DNA of 64,000 nt from Pelargonium tetragonum (GCA_036897445.1 JAYMTL010000100.1:1-64000); one strand, 5' to 3'; shown: positions 1-13,884, numbered from the stretch's first letter. Numbers and translations are program-made. The notes: generated from the letters alone by a model not told the origin.

Positions 1-3000
1 TAAAAAAAGAGCATCTGGCCGTCTTTCCGCTGGAGTTAAGTTCTAAATTCCTTATTCCTTTTTTAAGGATTTCCTTTGTTAATAAGTTTTCCTTACATTT
101 CCGGTTTTCGAAGTAACAAGGGTATTCGAGCTTTCTTTCTAGTTTAAGTACTTAAAGATATAAAGGGAAATCTGTAAGCCTCATCAATAGGACTAAAAAA
201 AGGAAGATTGGAAGGACGATAGGCTATTAAGTTTTATACGGATATTTTTTATAAACACCCCCATCAAATAATCAAGATTGACTTCTTAGTTTCATTTGTA
301 CGAGTTATTTAGGAGTAAGCCAAAAGGGTTTCATTTTAAAGGTAAAGGCAACGATCCTCCTTAATTAGTAAGACTTGTTTCATGAATGAGAAATCTTGTA
401 AGTCATGACATTCTCTAATCCAAGTCTTTCTATTTTTCTTATGTCCTGTTTGTATTGAACCATGTACATGCAGCTCCTTCTCTGGGTGCTCTACCGGGTT
501 TTGGTGTAGTTCTGAAGAAAAGTAAGGGTATAGCTGTAAAGAGGACTCCTAAAGGGCCCCTAAAAGTCAAGCTCATCACATAAAACTTTGAAAGCTTTCA
601 AGAGTAGGATAGAGATTTCAAGTCTATCATACGGAATTTCCTTTTATTTGAGTAGAGTCTCGGCCTAAGTTTTTAGTCATAAGAAGATGGAGAGTCTAGC
701 TATGAGTAAGATACGGCTAGAGAGGAGTAGAGCTAATTCAATGAATTGTCTTACAATTTTATATAATTTATATAAGAAAGGGTTTCCTCTTGCTGTTGAC
801 AGAAGGAAACAAACTCTTATCGGCTATCCACTAGTTCACAAAAAAAAGAGGGCCCGCAAACACCGGTTACTGCTTTACTGAATTTTTGTATTCAGCATGA
901 AGGGTATCAACAACACATATAATATTTAGTACTGGAGCGTAGTAAGTAGGCCCATAGTTCTAAGTAACTTCTAAAAAAGACTATTAAAATAAAAGGAGTC
1001 TTGAATGTTATGACTAAGACAAATCTGAATTGATAGATTCAAAAATTTATATGTAGAGAATTCATGAGCTTAGTTATAAAAACTAAGAATTCGGATTAGG
1101 TCCTGTCAATGAGTATAGAGAAGTCAAACTTAATTACGGATTCATCAAATTACTTTTATTAAGTATATTATTAACCGGATCTATCCTTAAGAATTCCTAG
1201 GTATTTTCCCCATCAGCAGGAAATTCTAGTCAAAATTTATATAAAAGAAAGATTATATACAACGCACACCTGCGCATAAGTTCCAGACTTGCCTGCTACT
1301 TGGGCTGTATTTTAAGAAAAGGTTTGAAAATTTAAAAGAGCTGGGCCTCGCGGGTCAGAAACTTTAAAAAACCTCCTTTTTTTTATCCTAAATGCCCAAC
1401 AAATTAGATAATAGCACAAGACAAGGACTGCTTAACTACTTAATTCTTTTTTGCACTTACTTTTTCGGTACACTCTAAGCGGATCCTTTGTTATTCCAAA
1501 AAAAGTAGGTTACTATAATCTACACCGAGTAGCGCTACTCTATTAAAGATTAAAGATATTTTAGGATACTTCCGGAAAAAGCCCCTTGAATTAGAAATAT
1601 TAACTTAATTTAATAAGGATTTCTCCTAGATTTTTATAATAAATGTCTGTCTATCCGCTGTTGATTCCTGAGACACTAAATTAAAAATAAGGTCCATCTG
1701 TCGTGAATTTCCTAGAAGAGTTTTTGTAAATAGAGTTAGGATTTATGGACCCATTTTGAACGCATAAAGTTTTCTAATTTTGTGACAGAGTTCCCTTTCT
1801 TATTTTTCGCGAACTCTGAAGCTTAAGAATTTCTTTTGAAGAATATCCTTTTTTGGTATGGCCGAGAGCTCCTTTCACCATTTTTTGTACCTGCTTCCGT
1901 ATCTCTTTGGGGTTAATAACTGTAACCCCATTATAGAATATTTAAGGCCCTTTTCTATAGTAAGCGCTTAAAAAATCTTGAGTTTCTGTAGTTATAAGTA
2001 AATACTTTAGAGTCTCTTACATTAGAAAGAAATAGAAAACTCGCCCTGCCTTTTTTTATAATTTTGAGAAATTAGTATCCTTTTTTTCTATTAAGGTATC
2101 CGCTTTTTGGACCATAAAAACGGGTAACAATCCGGTTTTAGAAAGATATTCTCGGTAATCTTTTGAACTCGTAAAGTCTTTTTTCTTATTAGGTTTAGTA
2201 TTTAGGGGCTTTCCTAATACAATTTTATCTATTCATACCAACACACTAGCTAAGTATTTAGCTTGCATTATATAGGATAGTGATCCTGCAAAGGGTTAAT
2301 GAAAAAGGAATTCTCGCTTATTTATAACTTAACAAGAGTGGTTGTGGGTTTTAGTTATAAAAAGAGTCCTGTTCCAAGTTTTAACTAGTTTACAAGGAGC
2401 CTGTGACCTTTTTTTAGCTTTTCACAAGTGGTCCTATAAGCGCCCTCCGCTATATTTTAATTCTACTCAATGACCTTTTTCTGTTCATTGTTAATTTATC
2501 AGGTTCCTTCGAGGGTCCGGGAATATTTCATATACATATAATACATAAAACCCATTTTTAAGAGCCTGTTTACCGAGAGTTCCGGAAGTTTTTCGAGTAA
2601 ACAGGTTCTCTTTTTTAGTAAAGGGCCCCTACGTTACCAAAAAATGCGAGGGGGACTCCGTATTAGCTTGCCTAGTCAAAGAGCTCCTTGTTACACTCGC
2701 TTTCTTTCTAGAAATTTGAAGTTATTACTAATGCTACCCTCCGAATGTATACCTAAACTATCTGCTTTGAAGCAGTTTAGAAAGATTGAATAATAAAACT
2801 CCTTAGTCATTTACTTAAAGAGGCTCCTCCAGTTAACAAATCGCTTATGAAGTAAAAAACCATGGATTCTCTACTTAGCTTATCCGCTTTTCTGAAGTCT
2901 TAGATGAAAAGGAGTCCGGATAAGGCATTTTTCTAGGGGAGATTTTACAAGTATTAAAAGTAAGGCTGCAAAGCAGGTAGTACAAAAAGGAAGTTGATAG

Positions 3001-6000
3001 GAGTAAGAGTAAAGAAATTTGAAAATCTCTATAATTTTATACATATTTTTTAGTTGTACTGCACTTGGGAGTATTCTAGTACTTTGGTACGGAACTTGAC
3101 AAATCTTTTTCTTTCTTGTAGTATTTTGCATGAGAGGTTTTCGGAAAGTAGTTCGCCTCCCTTTCTTAGTTTCCACGGGAGCTTATGGACTAGAACCCGC
3201 GACATTTGAATGAAATTTGACTTAGCTGTACTTCCGATCTTTGCTCTCAGTCCGCAGCTAAAAAAACCAGACTTTATTGGCTAGATATTGTTATGGAGTT
3301 TTCTATATAAGTAATTGTGATTCCTACAATTTCTATTGCTACTATTTAGTTATTGTAAAGTTATTTACTAGTCTAGCATTTGGCTCTGACTAGGTCAGGA
3401 GAATCTACGACTGCAAAGATTTTAGAAGATTCTGGTGGCTTTGACTTAGGTAAAATACCCTAATAACAAGAGCCATTCTTGATAATAAGATGTTCTTTCG
3501 TGCGTTTCTAGCTAGATTTTAATATCTAAATGCACTATTAGTACCCCCCTCTATAATAGGATGGGGAAGGAAGGCCTCTCTAAAGGAAATTCCCTTGTAT
3601 GTTTTAAAACTATATACTCGCATTATGAATTGGATCGCTTTGAACTAACAGTACTAAAAAGAGTCAGGTCAATGCATTAAAAAGCTCGGGTCGAATAAAA
3701 TAAAGAATGCTTAGATATAAATAGGGAACCTATAAAGCACTTGCTTCACGAACTACATACCAGCTAAACCTATGGGAATACTAGTACCCCCTTTTGCTTG
3801 TAGGATATAAACGACATGCGATAAAACCTTATAATATAACGGAGTTTTCCTTGTAAATATAGGAGGGGTACGGCAAAAACTATGCCTCAAAATTGCCTTT
3901 AGTATTTAACTTGACTTTATATAAGTTATAAAAAACCTGTTGTAGATAAACAGATTCCAGTTTCAAAATCCTCCTATTTCTTAAGAAGAATCTTTACAGA
4001 ACCTATTTCCCCAAACTTGGATAGAAAAAAGGCAATGTTAATTGTTAGTAGCTCTAGGGGGAGTGCAAATAGGACTCATAAATTAGGTAAACCCATGATA
4101 ATTGCGCACGACGTAGTTTTTCTTTTTTATATTTTGTATATAGCAACCGAATGAAAAATCCGGATAGGATACTTACTCTTTTTTGTAAAGAAATTCCCGC
4201 AATCCAAGGTTCCGGTAGAAAGTTTATTCGTATGGAAATGCCTTACTAGAAGCTGGGCTAAAGGGCGCCTTTTTTCAAAAAATGACCTAAAATCTAGGTT
4301 CTCGTAGGACTTGTAATGAAAAAGAGACTCACGGGTTTAAGGATATCTTTGGTATAATGAATGCCTGTGTATTGTTTGGTTACTTCGTTGGAATAACTAA
4401 TCCTCTTTACTAGTTGTATTAGGCCTTATCTAATTTCATTAAGAAAATGTTTCTTATAAGGTCGCAAAAGAATAGAGCTTATATACAAGGATATCCAGAG
4501 GTTTCACTGTAATAAGTTTTTCCGGTTGCGACAAGACAAAAAGGGCTAAATTTGCCATCTTTCTATTATGGAGTCTCTCTCTATAGGTAGGACCTCTTGG
4601 GCCTAACCTTAAAGGAATAGATATTTTCTAACAACAGGGTAATTTGTTTCATCACACTTAACTTATCCTACACTTCATTTTCATTTTTATAGTTCCTCTT
4701 TATTCTGTTTACAGTATATAATCTTCTCTTTTTGAACAAGCCTTCTCTATATAGGAACTGACCCACCCTAGATAGAGGGTTTAGGAATTTCAAAATTATG
4801 TCTCACTTTCAGAAAAGCACTCACGCATGAAGAATTGTTGGCTAGCTTCTTTTCTACTAGACCGCGTCTCCTTTTTAGTTTAGAGGAGCTTTTCACTAAA
4901 CAACTTTGTACTTTTTTCTCTTTCCATATTCTTGTAAAATTCTGCCTGAGAAGTTTTCAGAAATTAGTGCAACAGCTTCCCCCGGATTCCCTTTCTTAGT
5001 CTAAACTTAAACACTTTACTAAGCCCATTATAACCTACGAAATCTTCATTTACTTCGACCTACTCTTGTTGGTGCCCTTCATCCAGACCAGATAAAAAGA
5101 GAGTTTACTATACTTGGCTAGGTATAATATTGTGTTATAAAATGCTTTCTATCTAACCTAACTATCTAAGTGATTTTGAGGACAACTTTATATCTTTATT
5201 AATGTGCGGGGCCTAACAAGAAAGGGGCAATAAATATGGCAAGGCATTATCCTTAAACGAGATTGTAAAAAAGGAATCCGTGTTAGTAGAACTCACTTTA
5301 AAAAAAGAATTTGGGTTAAATTTCACAAGTGAAGATACGCGCTCAGGTACAAGGATTTCATCCATTATTCATTATAAAAAAAAACATTTTTTAGTGTTGT
5401 ATTCTTTATTTTAGTTTGTACGGAGAGCTTAAAAAGACAGAGTGACTTTATCAGTATTAGCGGTTCCGGAAATCTAAATCTTAGTTAGGTGTTGTGTGTC
5501 AAAGCAGGCATCTTCCATAGCAGGTAAGTTAAAGGGGGATAATAGGCAAACTTCCTAATAGTAGTAACTTAGCCCTATTCAGTTAAAGATCTTGCCTGTT
5601 CTTCTATTTCAAAGAGTTTTCGGGAGGAGGAGAACATATAACAAATTAAGGATTTTTAGTTGCGGTTTTTATATCTAACTGTGGGGTAACCCTGCCCCTG
5701 GGAATCCCAGAATATAGCATGAAAAGTGAAGTCTATTTTGACGTACCCAGTATTCCGCAAAAAATGAGTAAGTAGTGACAAACAAAGGACTTAGCAGCAA
5801 ATAGAGAGGGTTTTACCCAAAGGGTTTTTAGATTCAGTAGCTCCTAGCCCGGATTATGGCAAAAAGCTTTTAACTACGTTAGATATCGGGTACTCTTGGA
5901 ATAGAAAACCCAGGTAGTTGTGCCTAGAGAAAAACTGACTCTAAAGCTATAAAAACCTCTGGTTTACAAAGCATTCTTTAAATAAGGAATTCTTCTTTAG

Positions 6001-8050
6001 GGATTTCAACCAGTGCCTCAAACTAGCTACAAATACAGGGCTCTGGATCGAGGAAAAAAGACTGCTAAAAAGAGCACTACGTATTTTCTTAAGTACCGGA
6101 AAGACACTAGATAGTCAGAAAACTTGTTATAATTTTAGGTCCGTATCGGGTTTAGACTTCCAGTTTTAATTAATAATGTAAAAGGTGGCTACAAAGTTTA
6201 TTTAATAAAAGGGGTATCCCTGGGTACTGATATGGCACAGCTTATGTAGACTTGGGATATAAAATAACTAAGAAATTTGAGACTTCAGAGAGCCCTTTTT
6301 AACACAAAAAAAAGGAAAGCGTAGGAATCTATCTATAAATTGTAGTTTTAAACCTCTACGAACTCCTTAGGATATACAGAGTCTCACTTAAGTAGATATA
6401 AACTCATCCAATCCAAAACAAATTCTTAAAGATGTTACTAAAGGATTTTCTAAGCCCTACTTTTACTAGGAAGCTGAGGGACAAGGGTCTCCCGAATTAG
6501 AATGAGTTTAGTTTTACATGATTGGAAAACTTCGGGTTGGTCGAAGGTTTTCTACTTGTGAAAAGTCTAACTAAGGACTCTATTAACTACCTATATGAGC
6601 ATTTAAAAAGATATGTAAATTCAAAACTCATACCCTAAAGTGCTTTTTGCTTAGTACACCGAGATATTCTTGACCTCTCTTGAACCTGGATTCTTGCTCG
6701 TCAGGCCAAGCCTACATATATTTTTAGTTTAGTGTACGGAATTTTTCAGTGTCAACAGGGGTTCCGGGGTATTCCCTACGTAATTTTAGAAAGCTTTTTA
6801 GGCAAAATACTTAGCGTGGGCGTGCAGTATCCTTATGAAGGGGCCTGGGTTGTTTGTAACAGGGTATTTTAGGTTTATGTAAATATGTTAAATTTAATTT
6901 AAGTGGAATTTTATCGGACTCTCTGAAGTTAAGTCGTATTTTAGTCTTTAGCCCTAATATATTTCCTATATCCCTTTGGTTATGACCCCCGGTAGCTATA
7001 AATCTTCCTATTAATAAGGTGTCTTCCTCTAATTAAGTACTTAAATTAGTAAACTCCTGGTTAAAGGAACTTCTCTACAGGTGAGTATCTATTTAGACTC
7101 GTAAGATTAAGGTAGGTAAGAAGCCATATGTTAATGGAATTTTCTATAGGTGTTTAATTCCTGTGATAAGCCTATTTAGAATTTCTTAAACCTCTTTGGT
7201 TACGAACTACGTCAAGATCCAAATCACTTATATAATATAAAGAAAGAATTTTTCTGTTACTCTAATATAAGTAATTCACTTAGTGCTACCTTAAGATAAG
7301 AAGTAGTCTACTTTCATTTAAGACAAAACGGTATAAACAAAGACCCTGAAACCACAAGTTCAAATCCCATATTCTATAATATAATAGCCCAAACTCTCTA
7401 TTAATTGAATTTCCCTTTTAAGTAATTAAACTCATAAGAAAGTTTACCTGTATACAGACATTCCGATTCCTTTGTGTTCTGAAGCTAAAGAGTTCTAGTA
7501 TTCCCACAGTTGCTTAACTAGAAAGTTGTTAACGAGCTTCCTTTACTTTATTAATTGAGTAGTAAGATACCCATTTGTTTTGGAAGTTTCAATTTAGTTG
7601 AATTACTTTTTTTATAAGAGTTTACCTTTAAATTTCCTTTATCTGTATTACCTGCTTCGTGAATGAAAGGGGACTATAACTTCAACACAAAAAGGGATAA
7701 CAAATATAGACTTAGGATGAAACCAGATAATCCAAAGGTTACTATCTAGAATAGCGAAACGAGCTATTAAGTCCCCTCTCTTTATTTAGTAGTATATCCA
7801 TTGCTTACTCTACACCATTCGTTTTTTATGGAATATAATTATAAATAGAGAGATGCATAGGAGTTGTATTAGTCCCTAAGGATATAAGACTTTCTTCTTT
7901 TTTTATCAGTAAGGAGGTTAGAGCCCCAGAGGTACTGGATAGGGTTCCCTGAAGAGGATTCTTTGTTTTTTATTCATTTTGCAGTTATAGCTCTCCCACA
8001 AATTGTGAGAAACAAGACCGATCTTACTAAGAAATTGGGTTAGGCAGGAG
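1..8050. other. Gene-free AT-rich stretch
   Basis: I see no gene here. All six frames are broken by stops every few tens of codons, and the few frames of 60-100 codons have neither motifs nor coding-like composition. The stretch holds scattered short GC-rich palindromes (GGGCCC at 554, 850 and 2623; GGATCC at 1481), one T-arm-like word (GTTCAAATCC at 7358) and the hairpin listed at 2561. The last 150 bases (from about 7903, with TTTATCAGTAAGGAGG) resemble the start of the boundary seen near 11880 and may belong to the repeat copy that follows. Confidence 0.6.
2561..2616 (+). terminator. 13-bp hairpin followed by a T-run
   Basis: Bases 2561-2573 pair with 2597-2609: 12 Watson-Crick pairs and one G-T. 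The 23-nt loop contains the palindrome TTCCGGAA. The 3' arm runs into CTCTTTTTT. The shape is that of a factor-independent terminator or an organelle 3'-end stabilising hairpin. No gene ends just upstream, so the function is unsupported and a chance hairpin is possible. Confidence 0.3.
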
Positions 8051-8056
8051 TCTACG

Positions 8057-8430
8057 TTACCGACTGAAGGATCCAAAAGGGGTTTAATGCTATATAGTAT
8101 ACAAGATAGTACATACATACCTTATAGGCACGCCGACAATGGACTTGTTTCTTTACTTTATGACTTCTTCACTTTTCTTTTTGTTTTCTTATTTATAACT
8201 AATAGATTTCGTAGCTAGATCTGAGTCTGTATCCGTATAACTTTCTCTAGATCTAGACTACTCGTAGGAGCTTTACTGTTGTTACGAGGAGCTAAACCTT
8301 GACCTGGATTTGTATTCTTTTCTTCTTGTTAGGATTCCTTGTACCGGTCTTACCGTTGCCTATGTTGCCCGTATACTGCTTATTGAAGCTATATTCTTAT
8401 TGTGTACCTATTAGACTATAAATAGTAGTT
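8057..8430 (-). repeat. Family A repeat copy with GLAPRN open frame
   Basis: This copy matches the one at 28420-28627 on both sequence and reading frame. On the minus strand a 37-codon open frame (8328 to 8218) reads ...NPGQGLAPRNNSKAP..., against GLAPRNKGKAP in the other copy (9 of 11 residues alike). Just upstream a second minus frame gives TGNIGNGKTGTRNP, matching TGSIGYGKVGNTGTG there. The frame has no ATG, is Lys/Arg/Asn-rich and ends at 8215. It is followed at 8137-8057 by the family's 3' element, whose boxes GTCGGC and GTCGGT flank an AT palindrome (CTATATAG). I do not recognise the product. The open frame is too short and start-less to call a working gene; a decayed copy of a mobile or repeated coding sequence fits better. 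Confidence 0.65.
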
Positions 8431-8644
8431 AAAAGTCTTCCTAGAATCTCTTTAATGTATTAGACCTCATCATGAGTTATAGAATAGATAATAATAAAAA
8501 AGAAAGGGATAAAATAGTTCAAAAGGAATACGATTTCAATTATGGCTCACTTGAAGAACTCATTCATGCAAGTTTTATGGCTAGCTTTTTTCGATCATTC
8601 TTTAGTATTAGTCAATCTCTCTTTCATAAGTCTCTCAAATTCAA

Positions 8645-9025
8645 TTGAATTGCATTTCCAAAACCTATTCCGGATCTCCTAAAATCCCACTTTACCTCTT
8701 GGGTTACCTAAAAATGAAAGCAAAAAAACTTGAAATAGCCAAGACTGATCCTCAAAACCTTATAATACAAAGGGAATTTCTTGTATTAAAGAGTAAAGTA
8801 TTGGAGTACAATATAAAAAGGGTGGTTCGAGTCGGGTCTCCTAAAAGGAAGGGAAGGGCAAAAAGAGTTTTACAACACTCTAACTATACATACACAGGAA
8901 AACCTAAAAAATTCTTTGTTATAGTATGCCCCTTCCCAAGGAGTCCCTTTAGTAGAATAAGCAGGAAATCCCTAAAGAATAATAAAGGCTTCTTAAAGAT
9001 CTTACTAAAACTAAATAAGTTATAG
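8645..9025 (+). CDS. Unidentified basic open frame, 126 codons
   Basis: This is the longest started open frame in the window. It can begin at TTG 8645 or, more plausibly, at ATG 8714 (103 residues). The product would be strongly basic, with clusters such as RVGSPKRKGRAKRVLQ in the middle and RISRKSLKNNKG near the end, and no membrane segment. It lies 215 bases from a family A copy whose frames are also Lys/Arg-rich, but on the opposite strand and without a shared motif that I can align with confidence. There is no recognisable ribosome-binding site. A frame of this length is expected about once by chance in 64 kb at this composition, so coding status is doubtful. Confidence 0.2.
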   Translation: MNCISKTYSGSPKIPLYLLGYLKMKAKKLEIAKTDPQNLIIQREFLVLKSKVLEYNIKRVVRVGSPKRKGRAKRVLQHSNYTYTGKPKKFFVIVCPFPRSPFSRISRKSLKNNKGFLKILLKLNKL

Positions 9026-11479
9026 TGACTGCTTTAGTTATAGAATTTCTCGAGGACCTCGCAAAAAACAAAAAGCTAATACACATTGGAAATAGTCTGG
9101 GCTAGCAGTACTTATTAGCTAAAGTAAAGGTCTAATTTGAAGATATAACCAGGCGGCCCCTATAAAAAGGAGGTCTCTTTCAAGAAAAGGGTTTATAAGC
9201 AATTTAATTTATCCAGACCAAAGTTACTCAGTACCCTATCTTTAAAATTTTATCCTACTGTACTTTATAAGCTTGCGTCTACCAGGGATTTTTAGTTAAA
9301 ACTTCGGGGTATCGAATGTTACATAATTAGGATTATTCTTATTTCCGATCAAATTAAGGGTTTCCTATACTTCTTTTACTTGAGGGGTTGTTCTAAAATC
9401 AAGACAGGGTTTAAGCTGCGGGTTTCCTTAAGAGGTTCTTACAATAATTGACTCTATAAAAGATTCCTGTGTAATCAAAAACACCTTACTCAAGGTAACT
9501 AAACAGGCAAAAAGGATATTTTAGGTAATACCTTTAGCATAGTTTGGTTTCATCCTAAACCTTATTTGTTATCTTCATTGGTAAAGTATTTAAGTGTACA
9601 AAAAAGTGCTATAAATTCAAGAGTTAAAGCAGCAAGCAGGTCTAGAGGAAAGGTATGAAGCAAAATAGGGTTACAAAAAGCAGGTAAGAATAAGTAGAGC
9701 TTGAAAGCGTACAGTATACTGTAGATCAAGAATAAAAAGACTTTAGGACTTTAGTAAGAACTCGTGGGTAAGTAAAGGCTATAAAAACTTTTTCTTTTGT
9801 TTCTTTAAACTAGGAATCTGCTATCCCAAATTCTTAAAATGGGCAATATAGAGGTATAATGTACAAACTACGAGGTAGACACTCACTTGTGTGGGCGCGG
9901 AAAAAGGTTCTAAAATAGATTTTGGTTATTGCTAAATAAAATACAGCTTTGTTGTCCTAAAGTACTTTACTTTAGTAGGGAAAGCCTTAGCGTAAAAGGT
10001 ATAATATCTTCTTCTTGTTCTTGAGTTTTTTAAGTTTTTGTTAAAGACATTCCGGTATAAAAAAGGGGTTGTGGTCTTTTGTCTAGGTCTAAAGCCAAAG
10101 TAATCCGTATCAGATAAAGGAAGATTATAGAGCTAGCGTTCTCTAATTAGGAGGGCCTGTCTTAAGGGTAATGAATTTCGCAAATAGAATGTTTCAATAA
10201 ATTAGCCTTTGGCCAAGGAGTAACCACCCTTAAATTCCACACCTATAATTACGTATAATTATTACAAGGGGCACGAGTAATTCCACGTATCTATTCTTAT
10301 TATACAGCTGGTTTCATACACGCAAAAGCTTTACTATAAATCTCTTACAACTGAGTAGAGTTTTGAAATCGCGCAGATAAAGAATTTTGAATCAGAACTT
10401 TACTCATACTCTTGAAGCTTGAAATAGGAAGTGAGTTAGAACCTTTAGGAAGCGCTTTATTAGCTTACCACTTTAATCAATTTCTTGCTCAGTAAATCAA
10501 AAGGAATTTGAAAGAGATGTCTTTAAGTTCGAATCCCACTCAGAGTTAGAGCTAAACTCAAAGCTCACATGAGAATTTAAGAAATCCATATCGGTTAAAG
10601 TTATGAAAGTATAACATAAAAAAGAGCGATTCGTATGCATTAAGAAAACCCTAGCTCGGAACTTGCGGCATACCGGCGGGATACTAGAAAGCGCCCTTAC
10701 TGCCTTCTATTAGGTATCTTGTAGTATATTCGCAAGGCATATCAAAAAGTGAGGGAGAGAGGAGTTTTCTAAGAAAAAAAAATATCAGGAACTGGGCTTT
10801 ACAGGTTGTGCACTTTATTAGCTCTCAGCGTATTCTTGCAAAGCTCCAAATCTTGGAGTCTAATATCGTGTTTTGTAAACATATATTACCCTTTCTTGTT
10901 TTTACAGAAATGTTATATAATTTATATAAAAACCACAATCCGAGTATATTCTTTATTATAGGATTAAGAAAAACCTTAAAAACTCAGCAATCTGTCTTGT
11001 TTAACCCCCTTTACGTCTCAAAAAAGTCCGGATACCGCAGTTCCCAAAAGTTTGAGGAACCTCTTATGCAGTTTCTTGATAATTCTAAAGCATTTCAGAG
11101 CATACCCTTAAATTCGGAAGGAACAACTCCTTATAGAAATTAACCTCCCTATAATCCAGAAATACTAACTTCAATCATAGTAAAACTAACGGGATTATAC
11201 TAGGGAAAAGCCCTTTTTAACATCTATAAGTTACCCTTGTTAGAGTGATCGCCGTGTCTTTATTTTACCTGCTTCTAAATAAAACAGAGTTCTTCTATTT
11301 CAAAGTCAAAGTGGAAATCTCACCTCTTAACCCTTAATTAGAGCGTATAGTAAAGATAAGTTTACTACGTTATTCCTATTTAGAAGAACCAGCCGCCCCT
11401 CTGTCTCACGTCAATTGACTAAGAGAAATTAATTAATATTCTCACCGAAGAGACTCCCCAGTACTTGCTTTAGAAGAGT
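9026..11479. other. Gene-free stretch
   Basis: Nothing convincing. A 111-codon GTG-started open frame at 10808-11143 has no motif, no ribosome-binding site and ordinary AT-driven composition. A T-arm-like word (GTTCGAATCC, 10527-10536) is present, but the bases around it do not fold into a cloverleaf. Confidence 0.5.
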
Positions 11480-11960
11480 AAGGTTAAAGTATAGAGTATT
11501 TTATAGGTACACTCACTTACCTTATAGACACACTGGCTACTTCTTATGACTTACTTTTTATTCTTTCTATTTCTTAGGCTTACCTCTTTCTTACTGATTT
11601 AATTAACTTCTTTGTTTTATATACCTTAGAGTCTTTACAGCTATAAATGTCTTATAACCTGCACTCCTTTTCCTATAGTTGCCTGTGTATTGTAGCTATA
11701 GTTAGAGTATTCTATTACTCTTATTAGTTATAGGGTTATTAGAATAGTTAGGGATGGAATAGATATAAATAGGTTGTTGTTTTGTTGCCTAAGATGTATT
11801 CCTTTAGTTCTATGTCTAATGAGGGAACAAACGGGTAATAGTAGAGTTTGTTATTAAGGCCTACACCTCTTGCTTCTGCCTTTATCAGTAAAGAAAGGGG
11901 AGTTAGTTAGCCGGGTGGTGGATAGAGAGATGGTCTATTCTATGTTGCTATACCAGTATT
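11480..11960 (-). repeat. Divergent family A copy
   Basis: Recognised by segments shared with other copies. CACTCACTTACCTTATAGACA resembles 8105-8125 (the 3' element side). CTTATGACTTACTTTTTATTC resembles the tract after 52600. GTTGTTGTTTTGTTGCCTAAG at about 11776 resembles the tract at 28741. AAGGCC and TTTATCAGTAAAG near 11880 also recur. On the minus strand the coding-like part is weak here (QATIGKGVQVIRHL), so this copy is more decayed than those at 38.6 or 52.7 kb. Confidence 0.4.
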
Positions 11961-13884
11961 CCCTTTCCATTCTTTATTACATTCTTTCTCTATAACTATA
12001 GAATAGTAAGCAACTCAAGAAAATCTATAATGAAACTGGTACTAAAAAGTTGAAATAACCACCTTACAAGCACCCTAAACAGCAATGCATTATAGATAGT
12101 AACTTTGGTATTATTCTATTTCATTTGTATTCCCTTTTTCTTAATAAAAGTATTTAAAGTAAGTAGTTGCTCTTTAGGTTTACAGGGTTTTCAATTCCGG
12201 ATAAAAAATTCTGTTGGGGAATAAAAGAAAGCCAAGGGTATCCGTTTCCCATAAGGACATATGGTGTGTAGAACTTTTTTCTTATCTTTCTGAGACTGTT
12301 TAAAGGGAGCACGTCACAAGGAACTAAAGGTCAAAGAAGTCCGTTTCTATAAAATGTAATTTAAAAAGGTTGACGATCTGGTAATCTAAATTTACTGCTG
12401 CTATGCCCTAATAGGTTTTTATAGGATATATATATAAGTTATCTAAAAGAGCCTTTTGGTTTGGGATTTCCTTCTGTTGTTAGCCTGTTAGTTTCATTTA
12501 ATTAATAAGAGTTCTGGGTAATTTTTACTCAGAGGGAAGTCGTTTCTTCCAGATTGTGTGTCACTAAAAAATAAGAAATGCAGTGCAGGAATTGGGTTCT
12601 TTCCTTTGTAATCTAGTTAAAGTTTAAAGTTTTATTAGGCACGGGTTAAAGGAGGTTCATTCTCGCCTTCTGGTTAACCCTAAAAGGGGGTTTTACCTTA
12701 TAATAGGAGCTTCTTTCCAAAAAATCTTCCTCTTAGTGACTTACCTCTCACTCAGAACCCGCTTGTTACTATCATATCTATACCCATGTTAGCTGTAACT
12801 GCTTTCTTAGGAGAGATACTCTTAAAAAGTATACCCGGAAAACCCGCTGTATCCACTTAAGCCTCCCCCTACAAGACTCAAAACTTGAAACACCAAGAAA
12901 CTTCTTAGTCAAGTACAAAACTCTCCTAAGGACACTCGTAATTTCTTTCAAAACAAAAAAGGTTAGAAATCTAGATTAATTACATTACCTTGAGTGAGTT
13001 TATTTTACCTTTTTATGAAACTGGTTCTCTTGTATAAAATTCCTAGGATTCTCCTAGATATAAAAAGAGCATGGGCAAAGTACTAGAATTTACTGCAGCA
13101 AGGAGGTCGATTAAGAAAATCAAATAAGTCAATTCCTGCGTGTTACTCATTTTCAGAGCTTGTAATCCTTAGGTTTTCATTCTATTTTAGGCAGAACAGT
13201 TGTGGATTTTTTAGTTTAGCGGCCCCTATTTTACTACAAACTAAGAACGTCCCTATTCAAACTCTGAAATCTCGCAGCCAATGTAAAGCGCGGAAATCTT
13301 TATCAACCGCCTTGAAAACTAATAAGTCTCCTTTTTTTCTGGAACTACCAAAAAAGCCTATATAAATCGAATGACGGCAAGAGTTTTTGTAACATTTTAG
13401 AGCCTAAGCCAAAGAGATGGGATAGATTCTACAAAAGAATGCTTTCAATAGTTTATAATTTATGAATTAAGGAGGGTCCTGGTATTTTCCAGGTGCTGCG
13501 TATATATGTCCGAATTTAAAAACTGCAACTTCTGCTTCATTTTCTTTGTCTACCATCCCTGAAAACGAAGAAACCACTTAAAAGGGAACCCACTCTACTA
13601 CTTAATACTAAGGCCTTATCCTCTATAACGATAAAAGCAAAATACAATGAGGAATCTCCCTTAGATATCTAGAACAAAGTAAAAGAACACAACTCCTAGA
13701 TTTTATACCTTATAAATTACTATCTAATACTAATACAATTAGCATAACAAAAGTAGAGTTATAAGTATAATAATCTCCCATAAGCATAGTATAGCTCCTC
13801 CTAAAAAACAAGTACTAAGAAAGGAAGTCAATTAAGTAATATAAAAAAGAAGCAATTAATAAAAAGAAAGTGTAGGTAAAGCTA
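11961..13884. other. Gene-free stretch
   Basis: No gene seen. The sequence is AT-rich with frequent stops. CAGCAATGCATTATAGATAG at about 12072 recalls the centre of the family A 3' element at 57427 but is too short to call. Confidence 0.5.

Noticed and set aside
759-10929. Exact 17-mer TTATATAATTTATATAA at 759 and 10913, inside two open frames that both read YNLYK
   Set aside because: The word is only A and T, and matches of this length are expected in AT-rich DNA. The frames do not resemble each other beyond it.
10808-11143. 111-codon frame with GTG start
   Set aside because: No motif, no ribosome-binding site, and length within chance expectation for 64 kb at this composition.
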